Shown: positions 32,589 to 40,723 of the stretch, piece after piece
How the letters are laid out: the number at the start of each line of letters is the position of its first letter
How positions within the stretch are numbered: the stretch's first letter is position 1
NCBI GenBank assembly: GCA_035461525.1
Contig: DATHVD010000087.1
Coordinates: 6,518-70,517, forward strand
Length of the DNA: 64,000 bases
DNA from: JAIBJN01 sp035461525
GTDB lineage: Bacteria > Actinomycetota > Thermoleophilia > Gaiellales > Gaiellaceae
Reading direction: 5' to 3'
Notes under the pieces: generated by a model
The model's database searches: none
Told to the model about the DNA's origin: nothing
Seen by the model: only the letters and a program-made list of their open reading frames with translations
Program-made: the position numbers and the translations under genes

Positions 32589-34019
32589 CTACAGCGTCAG
32601 GACGACCAGCCGCTCCTCGGTCATCTCGCGGGTGGAGTAGGGGGGACCCTCCTTCGTGTTCCCCGACGCCTTCACGCCGCCGTACGGCATCTGGTCTGCC
32701 CGGAAGGTGGGCGCCTCGTTCACGAGCACACCGCCGAACTCGAGCGCGCGGGCGGCGGCCAGGGCGGTGCGCACGCTCCCCGTGAAGATCCCTGCCTGCA
32801 GCCCGTACTCGGTGCCGTTCGCGAGCGCGAAGGCCTCGTCGACGGAGTCGTACACGGTCACGGTGCACACGGGCCCGAAGATCTCGAGGCAGGAGACCTT
32901 CATCCCGGGCGTGACGTCCGCCAGCACCGTGGGCAGGATGAGCCCCTCGTCGGTCGTCTCGCCGCCGGCGAGCACGGACGCGCCCTCGGCCTTCGCCTCC
33001 TCGATCCACTCGAGGATGCGGTCGCGGTCGCCCTCGGAGATCACTGGGCCGACGTCCGTCCCCTCGTCTCCCGGGTCGCCGACCCGCAGCGCCTCGACCG
33101 CGGGGACGAGTCGGCCGACGAAGTCGTCGTAGGCCGCCCGCTGCACGTAGACGCGTTGGATCGAGATGCAGCTCTGGCCGGCGAAGGAGAACGCGTTGGC
33201 GGCGACCTTCGCGGCGGCGTCCCCGACGTCCGCGTCGGCCTCGACGATCACCGGGGTCGCGTTGCCGAGCTCGAGCAGCACCTTCTTCGCGGCCGCGCGC
33301 TCGCGCAGCTTCCAGCCGACCTCGGCCGAGCCCGTGAAGCTGATCAGGCGGACGCGCTCGTCCTGGACGAGGATGTCGCCGATCTCGGACGCGGGCCCGA
33401 CGAGCACGTTGAGCCAGCCGGCCGGCAGTCCCGCCTCCGACTCCAGCTCGGCGAGGAGGAGCGCCGACATCGGCGTCTTCCCGGCCGGCTTGAGGACGAC
33501 GGGGCAGCCGGCCGCGAGCGCCGGCGCCACCTTGTGCGCCACGAGGTTGAAGGGAAAGTTGAAGGGCGAGATCGCACCCACGACGCCGATCGGGACGCGC
33601 AGGGTGAAGGCGAGCTTCCCCACGCCGGCCGGCGAGGCATCCATCGGCACCATCTCGCCGGAGAGCTTGCGTGCCTCGACCGCGGCCGAGCGGAAGGTGG
33701 AGACGCCGCGGTCGGCCTCGACCCGGGCCGCCTTCATCGGCTTCCCGGCCTCGGCGGAGATCGTGCGCGCGATCTCGTCGGCGCGCTCGGCGATCAGGTC
33801 CGCCGTCCGGTCGAGGATCTCGGCGCGCCGGTGGGCCCGCAGCGGCTCCTCGAGCGCGCGCGCGGCGGCGTCGATGGCGCGCTTCGCCTCGGCCGCGCCC
33901 GCCCTGGCGACCCGGCCGACCACGTCCCCGGAGAAGGGAGAGCGCACCTCCTGCCACTCGCCGGTCTCGATCCACTCGCCGTCGAGGAAGAGCTTGCGCT
34001 CGCGGGCAGTGACCGCCAT
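32589..34019 (-). CDS. NAD(P)-dependent aldehyde dehydrogenase
   Basis: A 476-residue aldehyde dehydrogenase. The cofactor-binding and catalytic residues are in order: ISPFNFPFNLVAHKVAPALA, VLKPAGKTPMSA, ISFTGSAEVGW, the general-base Glu in LLELGNATPVIV, and the nucleophile Cys in FSFAGQSCISIQRVYV. LEIFGPVCTVTVYDS and YGGVKASGNTKEGPPYS close the fold. The sequence is closest in feel to lactaldehyde/glyceraldehyde-3-phosphate (GapN-like) dehydrogenases, but the substrate cannot be named. The ATG at 34019 (MAVTARERKLFLDGEWIE) is chosen over 34070. It is divergent from the lipoprotein gene at 34106. Confidence 0.93.
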   Translation of the reverse strand: MAVTARERKLFLDGEWIETGEWQEVRSPFSGDVVGRVARAGAAEAKRAIDAAARALEEPLRAHRRAEILDRTADLIAERADEIARTISAEAGKPMKAARVEADRGVSTFRSAAVEARKLSGEMVPMDASPAGVGKLAFTLRVPIGVVGAISPFNFPFNLVAHKVAPALAAGCPVVLKPAGKTPMSALLLAELESEAGLPAGWLNVLVGPASEIGDILVQDERVRLISFTGSAEVGWKLRERAAAKKVLLELGNATPVIVEADADVGDAAAKVAANAFSFAGQSCISIQRVYVQRAAYDDFVGRLVPAVEALRVGDPGDEGTDVGPVISEGDRDRILEWIEEAKAEGASVLAGGETTDEGLILPTVLADVTPGMKVSCLEIFGPVCTVTVYDSVDEAFALANGTEYGLQAGIFTGSVRTALAAARALEFGGVLVNEAPTFRADQMPYGGVKASGNTKEGPPYSTREMTEERLVVLTL

Positions 34020-34105
34020 GACGCTATTCAAGCAGAGCCCGGCGCACGCCGGTCCTTTCGCGTGAGACACTGGAGGCCGAGAAAGGCCGCGCGCCGCCCG
34101 CCCAG

Positions 34106-34528
34106 ATGCGCATCGTCCTCGCCCTCACGCTCCTTCTCCTCGCACCGCTCGGGTGCGGCGGCGACGACGCGCCCGACGAGAGCCCCGTCCCCGAGACCGA
34201 GACCCGGGGGGTGGACGTGGCCGAGGAGGCGCCCGAGGCGATCACCGAGGCGGACGACGGCACCGCCTTCACGCTCCGAGTGGGAGAGGACACGCTCCTG
34301 CGGCTGACGAGCGAGTACGCCTGGGAAGAGCCGTTCGTCGGCGGCGCCGCGCTACGGCTCGACCGGGTCGACTACCTCCAGGATCCGGGCTTCGCCGAGT
34401 GGATCGTCAACGCCGTCAACCCCGGCATCGGGCTCATCGCCACGGTCGGGGAGCCGCAGTGTCCCGAGGGCGGAGACGACTGTCCCGACGATCCGCTCGA
34501 CTTCCAGGTCAGGATCATCGTCGAATGA
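34106..34528 (+). CDS. Lipoprotein with a small beta domain
   Basis: A 140-residue lipoprotein. The signal peptide (residues 1-16) ends in a lipobox APLGC with Cys17 as the lipidated residue. An acidic linker (ETETRGVDVAEEAPEAITEA) leads to a beta-rich domain (residues 53-140) with FTLRVGEDTLLRLTSEYAWEE. The Phe/Leu-rich strand pattern and the later GLIATVGEPQCPEGG slightly resemble a chagasin-type protease inhibitor fold, but the match is weak. The stop overlaps the start of the 3-hydroxyacyl-CoA dehydrogenase gene, so they share a transcript although the functions seem unrelated. Confidence 0.75.
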   Translation: MRIVLALTLLLLAPLGCGGDDAPDESPVPETETRGVDVAEEAPEAITEADDGTAFTLRVGEDTLLRLTSEYAWEEPFVGGAALRLDRVDYLQDPGFAEWIVNAVNPGIGLIATVGEPQCPEGGDDCPDDPLDFQVRIIVE

Positions 34529-35388
34529 CGGGCGCCGACGTGCGCCGGGTCGGGGTCGTCGGCCTCGGCACGATGGGCGCCGGGATCGCCCAGGTCTGCA
34601 TGCAGGCCGGCGTGGAGACGGTCGGCCGCGAGGTGACCGTTGAGCTCTGCGACCGCGCGCGCGAGCGGATCGCCCACTACCTCGGCCGTGGGGTCGAGAA
34701 AGGGCGGCTCACGGAGGAGGAGCGCGACGCGGCGCTCGCGCGCTTGACGACGACGACCGACCTCGCCGACCTCGCCGGCAGCGACCTCGTGATCGAGGCC
34801 GTCGTCGAGGAGCCGGACGTCAAGCGCGAGCTCTTCCGGGAGCTGGAGGGGATCGTGGGGGAGGAGGCCGTCCTCGCCACGAACACGTCGGCGCTCTCCG
34901 TCACGGAGATCGCCCGCGCGACGCAGCGACCCGAGCGGGTCGTGGGGATGCACTTCTTCAACCCCGCTCCCGTGCTCCCGCTCGTGGAGGTCGTCCGCAC
35001 CGAGCTCTCGTCCGAGCAGGCGGTCGAGACCGCCTACGGCTTCGCGGAGCGCGTCGGCAAGGAGCCGATCCGCTGCAGCGACACGCCGGGCTTCGTCGTC
35101 AACCGCATTCTCATCCCCCTCCTCAACGACTGCGTGCGCGTCCTCGACGAGGCCGGCGTCTCGCCCGAGGATCTCGACAAGGCGATAACCCGCGGAGTCA
35201 ACTGGCCGATCGGCCCGTGCGCGCTCCTCGACCTGATCGGGATCGACATCCACGTCCACGCCTCCGAGGCGATCCACGCGGCGCTCGGCGAGGCGCGGAT
35301 GGCGCCGCCCGAGCGTCTCGTCCGAATGCGGGACGAGGGGTTGCTCGGCCGCAAGAGCGGCCGCGGCTTCTTCGCCTACGGGGGCTAG
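34525..35388 (+). CDS. 3-hydroxyacyl-CoA (3-hydroxybutyryl-CoA) dehydrogenase
   Basis: A 287-residue NAD-dependent dehydrogenase of fatty-acid oxidation or butyrate/PHB metabolism. The Rossmann motif VGVVGLGTMGAGIAQVC is at residues 8-24. Substrate and catalytic blocks follow: LATNTSALSVTEIA, VGMHFFNPAPVLPLVEV (catalytic His), SDTPGFVVNRIL and a C-terminal GLLGRKSGRGFFAYGG. The length matches the monofunctional HbdA/PaaH family. After GIAQVCMQAG the usual next strand is replaced by VETVGREVTVELCDRA, which is a minor insertion. The ATG at 34525 overlaps the lipoprotein stop. Confidence 0.93.
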   Translation: MTGADVRRVGVVGLGTMGAGIAQVCMQAGVETVGREVTVELCDRARERIAHYLGRGVEKGRLTEEERDAALARLTTTTDLADLAGSDLVIEAVVEEPDVKRELFRELEGIVGEEAVLATNTSALSVTEIARATQRPERVVGMHFFNPAPVLPLVEVVRTELSSEQAVETAYGFAERVGKEPIRCSDTPGFVVNRILIPLLNDCVRVLDEAGVSPEDLDKAITRGVNWPIGPCALLDLIGIDIHVHASEAIHAALGEARMAPPERLVRMRDEGLLGRKSGRGFFAYGG

Positions 35389-35813
35389 GAGACTGCGCTC
35401 GCCCCGAGCGCGGTCTCGAGCCGGCCGGCCTCGGCGGCGACGGCCTCGGCCTCCTCGCCGGTGAAGCTGCGCTCGGGGAACTCCGCGTCGAGCACGGCGA
35501 GGACGGCGCCGTCCCTCGGGACCGGGATGGCGATCTCCGAGTGGACGCGCTCGTCGGTCGCCATGTAGTCGGGGTCCCGCCGCACGTCCGCGACGAGCTG
35601 CGGCTCGCCGGTCTCGACCGCCCGCCAGCAGATCCCGCCCTGCGCCTGCCGCACCTCGTAGATCACGCGCAGGGCGCCGGTCGTCGCGACGAGCCGCAGG
35701 GCGTCGCCGACGCGGATATGGCAGAAGAGGTGGGCCGAGGGCACCCTCGCGGCCAAGCGGTCGACCGCCTGGCGGCAGATCTCGATGACGCTTTCGTCTC
35801 GCTCGACCGACAT
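35385..35813 (-). CDS. GAF-domain protein
   Basis: A 142-residue single GAF domain. The ATG at 35813 (MSVERDESVIEICRQAVDRL) is preferred over 35906. Typical blocks are LFCHIRVGDALRLVATTGA, GICWRAVETGEPQLVADVRRDPDY and SEIAIPVPRDGAVLAVLDAEFPERSFTGEEAE. The pattern is closest to free-methionine-sulfoxide-reductase-like or putative sensing GAFs; the reductase cysteines are absent, as only one Cys lies in GGICWR. A signal-sensing role is therefore more likely. It overlaps the dehydrogenase by four bases at the stop and is divergent from the small Cys-rich gene at 35933. Confidence 0.83.
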   Translation of the reverse strand: MSVERDESVIEICRQAVDRLAARVPSAHLFCHIRVGDALRLVATTGALRVIYEVRQAQGGICWRAVETGEPQLVADVRRDPDYMATDERVHSEIAIPVPRDGAVLAVLDAEFPERSFTGEEAEAVAAEAGRLETALGASAVS

Positions 35814-35932
35814 CTGGGCGATTGGCCTCTGCTCGCGAAGCGCCCCCCGGGCGCGCCTGGCTACCCCAGTATGACGGCAAACGCGGCCGAAGGCGCCCTT
35901 CGTCATCCGGCGGCCGGCCTACCATCGGAGCA

Positions 35933-36136
35933 GTGACGCTCTGTGCGCTCTGTCGCCGCAACCTCCTCGCGGGAGAGCGGTTCCGCTACTGGGAGGACGC
36001 CCGCGAGCGCCGCGTCTCGCGGGTCGTCTGCGGTCTCTGCGAGCCGAGCGCGGCCCGGGACGGCTGGAAGCGCACCGATCGCGAAGAGCGCGAGAACGCC
36101 GTCGGCCTTCGCGGGTCGGTCCGTCTCGTCGCCTAG
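35933..36136 (+). CDS. Small Cys-rich (CxxC...CxxC) protein, 67 residues
   Basis: A 67-residue protein with two CxxC knuckles, LCALCRRN at the N-terminus and VVCGLCEPSA in the middle, which would make a compact zinc ribbon. The rest is basic and polar (GWKRTDREERENAVGLRG). The start is GTG 35933, after CATCGGAGCA. Such small knuckle proteins occur across actinobacteria without known function. The stop overlaps the convergent gene at 36133 by four bases. Confidence 0.65.
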   Translation: MTLCALCRRNLLAGERFRYWEDARERRVSRVVCGLCEPSAARDGWKRTDREERENAVGLRGSVRLVA

Positions 36137-36390
36137 GCCGCGAGGCTCGGGCCGCGGCCGGCCAGGCACGAGCGCGGGTGCCGGCGGACCGCGGAGGCCC
36201 AGATCGCCTCGGCCTCCTCCGCGCCGACGATGCCCAACTCGACGGCGTGGCGGGTCGCTGCCGCCGCGGCGGCGACCTGGCGGTCGAACCGCGCGACGTC
36301 ACCCCGGGCGCGCTCCGACGCGAGCGCCAGCCCCTCCAGTCCTCCGGCGATCAGGCGGACGGTGCGGTCGTGTCGCAGGAGAGGATCCAT
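36133..36390 (-). CDS. Hypothetical helical protein, 85 residues
   Basis: An 85-residue all-helical protein (LIAGGLEGLALASERARGDV, then VAAAAAATRHAVELGIVGAEE) without a known family. The ATG at 36390 has GCGGAG just upstream; an ATG at 36402 is an alternative that adds four residues. It shares a four-base stop overlap with the convergent Cys-rich gene. No function can be proposed. Confidence 0.5.
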   Translation of the reverse strand: MDPLLRHDRTVRLIAGGLEGLALASERARGDVARFDRQVAAAAAATRHAVELGIVGAEEAEAIWASAVRRHPRSCLAGRGPSLAA

Positions 36391-36514
36391 CCGGCTCCGC
36401 ATCGATGCTAGGGCCCGGTCCGGACGTGGCCATGGCCGCAACCGAGGGTCATTTACGATTTCCTTACAAACGCGTAATCGAAGGCTCACGGCGCGCGCAG
36501 ATAGTTCGGTCCGA

Positions 36515-37012
36515 ATGCGGCGCACGGTTCTCTGCCTGGTCGTCCTCGTCCCTGTCGTTGCGGTGGGCCCCGCGCTCGCGGCCGGGCCCAAGGCCGGGGA
36601 GCCGATTCCCCTCGCTCGCACGCCGGGGTCGGAGCTCGTCGAGGTCAAGCGGGGGCACGGCCGGGCGGTGATCACGAAGAAGGGGTCCATCGTCGTCGTC
36701 GTCAGGCGAGGACGTATCCGCGTGGTCGACAGGCCGGGCGGCGACAGGCCGACGTTCCGGTGTAACAGGCCTCCGGTTCGCGTCAGCTCGACGACCGTCC
36801 AGGTCCGGGGCAAGGACATTCGCTGTCTCGTCTTCGGCGCGGGGCCGTGGCAGGTAATCGCCAAGGGCGCCGGCGTCAACGCCTCGGGCCGCGTGCGTGG
36901 GTCGCTGACCCTGCAGGCCACTCCCGGCAAGAGGCGCGGGCTCTACCGCGTCGGCCAGGGGAACTTCAAGCGCTGGCCCCTGGCCGCGACGACGTACAAC
37001 GTCGTGCGCTGA
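36515..37012 (+). CDS. Exported hypothetical protein, 165 residues
   Basis: A 165-residue protein with a clear signal peptide (residues 1-22, RRTVLCLVVLVPVVAVGPALA) and a basic, beta-rich mature part (SIVVVVRRGRIRVVDRPGG, VRVSSTTVQVRGKDIRCLVF, GRVRGSLTLQATPGKRRGLY). Two cysteines (residues ~88 and ~111) may form a disulphide. The pattern of short strands separated by Gly suggests a right-handed or sandwich beta structure. An AT-rich stretch with TTTACGATTTCC lies just upstream and probably holds the promoter. It ends 47 bases before the two-component regulator gene. Confidence 0.65.
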   Translation: MRRTVLCLVVLVPVVAVGPALAAGPKAGEPIPLARTPGSELVEVKRGHGRAVITKKGSIVVVVRRGRIRVVDRPGGDRPTFRCNRPPVRVSSTTVQVRGKDIRCLVFGAGPWQVIAKGAGVNASGRVRGSLTLQATPGKRRGLYRVGQGNFKRWPLAATTYNVVR

Positions 37013-37059
37013 CGGCGAACGCTTCCGCACGACCGACGCATGTGCGACCATAGCGGGCG

Positions 37060-37767
37060 GTGGCTGGGACGAGACAGTCGATCCTCGTCGTCGAGGACGA
37101 GTCGAGCATCGCGTCCTTCGTCGGGATGTACCTGAAGCGGGCGGGCTTCGACGTGCGCGTGACGGGTACCGGCGAGGGCGCCCTGCACGAGGCGAGCGCG
37201 GACACGCCCGCGCTGATCGTCCTCGATCTCATGCTCCCCGACCTGGACGGCATCGACGTCTGCCGCCGCATCCGCCAGCGCTCGGAGGTGCCGATCCTCA
37301 TGCTCAGCGCCCGCGACGAGGACATCGACAAGATCATCGGCCTCGAGGTCGGCGCCGACGACTACCTGACGAAGCCGTTCAACCCCGGCGAGCTCGTCGC
37401 GCGCGTGAAGTCGGTCCTGCGCCGGTCCGGCCCGGAGCGGAGGGAGTTCGTCAGCTCGGTCCTCGAGCACGGCCGCCTGCGCATCGACTCCGGCCGGCGC
37501 GAGGTGACGGTCGGCGGGGAGGAGGTCCAGCTCGCCCCGAAGGAGTTCGACCTGCTCTGGGACCTCCTCGACCACCGCGGGCTCGTGCTCACCCGCGACC
37601 AGCTCCTCGAGCGCGTCTGGGGCTACACGTTCGCCGGCGACACGCGGACGGTGGACGTGCACGTGCGCCAGCTCCGCCGCAAGCTCGGCGAGGCGTGCCC
37701 GGTCGTGACCGTTTGGGGCGTCGGCTACAAGGTCTCCACGGAGCCCAGGGCAGCCCGCGCGTCCTAG
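37060..37767 (+). CDS. OmpR/PhoB-family response regulator
   Basis: A 235-residue two-component response regulator. The receiver domain (residues 6-120) has VVEDESS, the phospho-acceptor Asp56 in LIVLDLMLPD, the Ser/Thr switch in LMLSARDED and Lys in DYLTKPF. The winged-helix DNA-binding domain (residues 140-230) has LAPKEFDLLWDLLDH and TVDVHVRQLRRKLGE. The GTG at 37060 is used. The sensor kinase begins seven bases after the stop, so this is a complete pair. The signal is unknown. Confidence 0.95.
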   Translation: MAGTRQSILVVEDESSIASFVGMYLKRAGFDVRVTGTGEGALHEASADTPALIVLDLMLPDLDGIDVCRRIRQRSEVPILMLSARDEDIDKIIGLEVGADDYLTKPFNPGELVARVKSVLRRSGPERREFVSSVLEHGRLRIDSGRREVTVGGEEVQLAPKEFDLLWDLLDHRGLVLTRDQLLERVWGYTFAGDTRTVDVHVRQLRRKLGEACPVVTVWGVGYKVSTEPRAARAS

Positions 37768-37773
37768 GCCGAC

Positions 37774-39153
37774 ATGCTGCGCTCGCTGCGCTTCCGGCTC
37801 CTCGCGATCTTCCTCGCGGGCGTGCTCGTGGCCGCCCTCGTCACCGCCGCGATCGCCGTCCACTTCTTCCAGGAGGACGCCCGCTCCAGGACGCTCGCGG
37901 AGCTCCGGCGGCAGGCGCAGGGGCTCGCCGAGCTCTACGCGCTCCAGGCGACGGCGAGCATCGACGAGAGCCGATCCGCGCCGCGCTTCGCGCCGCCGCT
38001 CCTCGAGCGCGCGACCGGTTCCCGCATCTTTTACGCGGGCGTCGCGATCTTCCCCGGCCAGACGTCCGGGCTGAGGCGGCTCCCGCTCAGCCTTCTCGAC
38101 GAGGAGTCGCTCGACACCGGGGCCGTGCAGACCCTCGAGCTGGAGCTTCCGGGGACGAACCGCGTCTACCTCGCCGCCGCGTACCCCGTCACCCTCGGCG
38201 GCGAGACGTTCGGCGCGATGATCGTGGCCAAGCCGCGCGCCGAGCTGCGGGAGCGGTGGATCGACCTGGCCCAGCGGGTCGGGCTCGCGTTCATCGCCGG
38301 CCTCGCCCTTTCGTTCGGGCTCATCTGGTACCTCGGCAGCCGGCTGACGAGGCCGGTGCTCACGCTCTCCCACGCGGCCGACGAGGTCGCCCTCCGCCGC
38401 TACGGCACCGAGCTGCCGGAGGCGCGGACGGGAGACGAGATCGCCCATCTCAACGACCGGTTCCGGGAGATGACCGAGCGCCTCGCCGAGGCCGAGGCGC
38501 ACGAGCGGAACTTCCTCGTCCGCGTCTCCCACGAGCTGCGGACGCCGATCACCGCAATTCGCGGCCACGTGGACGCCCTGCGCGACGACATCGCGGAGGA
38601 CGTCGAGTCGCGAGAAGCCTCCCTCGCCGTCATCAAGGCGGCCACCGACCGCCTGGCCCGACTCGTCGGCGACCTCGTCGACCTCGCGCGCCTCGAGGCC
38701 CACACGTTCACCCTCGAGGAGCAGGAAGTCGAGCTCCGCCTCCTCGTCGAGCAGGGCTACCAGACCTTCACGGAGGAGGCCCGCCGGCGCGACATCCGCT
38801 ACGAGCTCAAGATCGACTCCGACGCGGTCCTCCAGACGGACGGCGACCGCGTGCTGCAGATCGTGTCGAACCTGCTCTCGAACGCCTTCTCCTGGACGCC
38901 CGACGGCGGCTCGATCTCACTCGCGCTCACGAGGAAGAACGGTGCCGCCTGGGTGGCGGTGACCGACTCGGGCCCCGGCATCCCTCCGGAGGAGCGCGAC
39001 CGCGTCTTCCGCCCGTTCGTCTCCGAGAACGGCGAGGGGACGGGACTCGGGCTCTCCATCTCCCGGGAGCTCGCGCACGCACTCGGCGGGGATCTGCGCC
39101 TCCGCTCCGTCGTCGGTCGCGGCTCCCGCTTCGAGCTGCGCCTGCCGGCGTAG
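37774..39153 (+). CDS. Membrane sensor histidine kinase
   Basis: A 459-residue sensor kinase partnered with the regulator immediately upstream. Membrane helices are at about residues 8-30 and 169-187, enclosing an extracytoplasmic domain of about 135 residues. A HAMP linker (188-240) leads to the HisKA domain with phospho-acceptor His253 in VRVSHELRTPITAIRGH. The HATPase domain has QIVSNLLSNAFSWTPDGGS, VAVTDSGPGIPPEERDRVF and GTGLGLSISRELAHALGG. The extracytoplasmic part has no recognised ligand-binding motif. ATG at 37774. Confidence 0.95.
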   Translation: MLRSLRFRLLAIFLAGVLVAALVTAAIAVHFFQEDARSRTLAELRRQAQGLAELYALQATASIDESRSAPRFAPPLLERATGSRIFYAGVAIFPGQTSGLRRLPLSLLDEESLDTGAVQTLELELPGTNRVYLAAAYPVTLGGETFGAMIVAKPRAELRERWIDLAQRVGLAFIAGLALSFGLIWYLGSRLTRPVLTLSHAADEVALRRYGTELPEARTGDEIAHLNDRFREMTERLAEAEAHERNFLVRVSHELRTPITAIRGHVDALRDDIAEDVESREASLAVIKAATDRLARLVGDLVDLARLEAHTFTLEEQEVELRLLVEQGYQTFTEEARRRDIRYELKIDSDAVLQTDGDRVLQIVSNLLSNAFSWTPDGGSISLALTRKNGAAWVAVTDSGPGIPPEERDRVFRPFVSENGEGTGLGLSISRELAHALGGDLRLRSVVGRGSRFELRLPA

Positions 39154-39163
39154 CCCTTCCTTC

Positions 39164-39628
39164 TCAGGACCTGCGGCCGTCGATGCGGTAGACGGCGGCG
39201 CCGGGCCGCTCCTCGAGCGCCCGCTCGAGCCGGTCGAGGATGCGCTCGTGGCGGTCGAGGCGCCGCTCGACGCCCTGCCAGCCGGACGAGACGAGGTCGA
39301 CGAGGAGCGCAAGGTCCTGGACGCGCTCGTTGCGCTCGGCGGCGGCGTCCGTCTGGAGCCGCTCGAGCCGCCGGACGAGCTGGGCGGTGAGGCCGCGCAC
39401 CTCGGCCAGGCCGCGCGCGACCGGCGCCGCCTCCGCCCGCATGCCCTCCTGGACCGCGGAGGCGAGGCGCTCGGGCACCGTGGCCTCGAGCTCGGCGGCG
39501 GTCTGCGCGAGGCCGTCGAGCGCGGCCTGCGCGCGCTCGAGAGCCGCCTCGAGGTCTGCGCCGGCCGGGCCCTCCTCCCGGGCCTCCGCGAGCCGCGCAC
39601 GGGCTCGCTCGAGCGCGTTGCGATCCAT
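39164..39628 (-). CDS. Coiled-coil hypothetical protein, 154 residues
   Basis: A 154-residue protein that is nearly all helix (ARARLAEAREEGPAGADLEA, LRRLERLQTDAAAERNERVQ), rich in Ala, Arg, Glu and Leu, with no signal peptide or membrane helix. The ATG at 39628 (MDRNALERARARL) is preferred to 39661, which lies over the divergent queA start. It ends 10 bases from the histidine kinase stop, convergent. It resembles small phasin-like or scaffold proteins but has no assignable family. Confidence 0.6.
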   Translation of the reverse strand: MDRNALERARARLAEAREEGPAGADLEAALERAQAALDGLAQTAAELEATVPERLASAVQEGMRAEAAPVARGLAEVRGLTAQLVRRLERLQTDAAAERNERVQDLALLVDLVSSGWQGVERRLDRHERILDRLERALEERPGAAVYRIDGRRS

Positions 39629-39659
39629 GGCGCGGACTCTACTCTTGGCGTCGGACCGC

Positions 39660-40601
39660 ATGAAGACGGCCGACCTCGACTACGAGCTGCCCCCGGAGCT
39701 GATCGCGCAGGCGCCCGCCGAGCGTCGCGACGAGTCGCGGCTCCTGGTCTTCGAGCGGGCGACGGGAGCCGTGCGCCACCGACGCTTCCGCGAGCTTCCC
39801 GACGAGCTCCCCCCCTCCGCACTGGTCGTCGTCAACGACACCCGCGTCGTGCCGGCGCGCCTCCGCGCCCGCAGGCCCACGGGCGGCGAGGCGGAGCTGC
39901 TCCTGCTCGAGCCGGTCGGCGAAGACCTCTGGGAGGCGCTCGCCCGCCCCACGAAGCGCCTTCGCGCCGGGGCCAGGATCGGCCCCGCCGAGCTCGTCGA
40001 GCACCTCGGCGGCGGCCGCTGGCGCGTACGGCTCGACGGGGAGCCGGCGGGCGAGGCGCCGCTTCCGCCCTACATCACGGCCCCGCTCGCCGACCCGGAG
40101 CGGTACCAGACGGTGTACGCGAACGAGGCCGGCTCGGCGGCCGCGCCGACCGCGGGGCTCCACTTCACGCCCGAGCTCCTGGCGAGGCTCGACGTCGAGC
40201 GGGTCACGCTCCACGTCGGGCTCGACACCTTCCGCCCCGTCACGGCGGAGGATCTCGCCGGTCACGAGATCCACAGCGAGCGGTACCGGGTCGAGCCGGC
40301 GGCCTGGGAGCGGATCCGGGCGGCCGAGCGGGTGGTCGCCGTCGGGACGACGACGGTGCGGGTCGTCGAGTCGCTCGCCCGCGGCGCGCCGCTCGAGGGC
40401 CGCACGAGCCTCTTCGTCATGCCCGGCTTCGAGTTCCGCCGCGTGGAGGCGCTCGTGACGAACTTCCACCTTCCGCGCTCGACGCTCCTCGCCCTCGTGA
40501 TGGCGTTCGCGGGCGTCGAGGAGACCCGCCGCCTGTACGAGCTGGCTGTCGAGGAGCGTTACCGGTTCTACTCGTTCGGGGACGCCATGCTCGTCCTCTG
40601 A
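39660..40601 (+). CDS. queA: S-adenosylmethionine:tRNA ribosyltransferase-isomerase QueA
   Basis: A 313-residue enzyme that transfers and isomerises the ribosyl group of S-adenosylmethionine to 7-aminomethyl-7-deazaguanine in tRNA, giving epoxyqueuosine. Family blocks are YELPPELIAQAPAERRDESRLL, VVVNDTRVVPARLRARR, EAGSAAAPTAGLHFTPELL, LHVGLDTFRPV, HEIHSERYRV and TNFHLPRSTLLALVMAFAG. The ATG at 39660 begins the family's MKTADLDYELP. tgt follows after about 120 bases that hold copy B of the dispersed repeat. QueG of the same pathway is at 24824. Confidence 0.96.
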   Translation: MKTADLDYELPPELIAQAPAERRDESRLLVFERATGAVRHRRFRELPDELPPSALVVVNDTRVVPARLRARRPTGGEAELLLLEPVGEDLWEALARPTKRLRAGARIGPAELVEHLGGGRWRVRLDGEPAGEAPLPPYITAPLADPERYQTVYANEAGSAAAPTAGLHFTPELLARLDVERVTLHVGLDTFRPVTAEDLAGHEIHSERYRVEPAAWERIRAAERVVAVGTTTVRVVESLARGAPLEGRTSLFVMPGFEFRRVEALVTNFHLPRSTLLALVMAFAGVEETRRLYELAVEERYRFYSFGDAMLVL

Positions 40602-40628
40602 GGCCGCGTCGCTTCGGGCCGGCGCTGC

Positions 40629-40711
40629 GGGGCCACCCCGTGCCTCCACCCGCTTTCGAGCGTAACCGGCGAAGATGCGCGTGTGGAGCGCGGAACGTGT
40701 CGAAAGCGTGA
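40629..40711 (+). repeat. Dispersed intergenic repeat, copy B
   Basis: The repeat runs from GGGGCCACCCCG through CCACCCGCTTTCGAGCGTA (40646-40664) to CGAAAGCGTG. It fills most of the gap between queA and tgt. It is in the same orientation as copy A. Confidence 0.8.
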
Positions 40712-40723
40712 AAGCCGGCCGTC

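Noticed and set aside
36133..36930. N-terminal extension of the small gene at 36133 across the exported protein
   Set aside because: The extension is antisense to a gene with a clear signal peptide; a start at 36390 with a ribosome site is sufficient.
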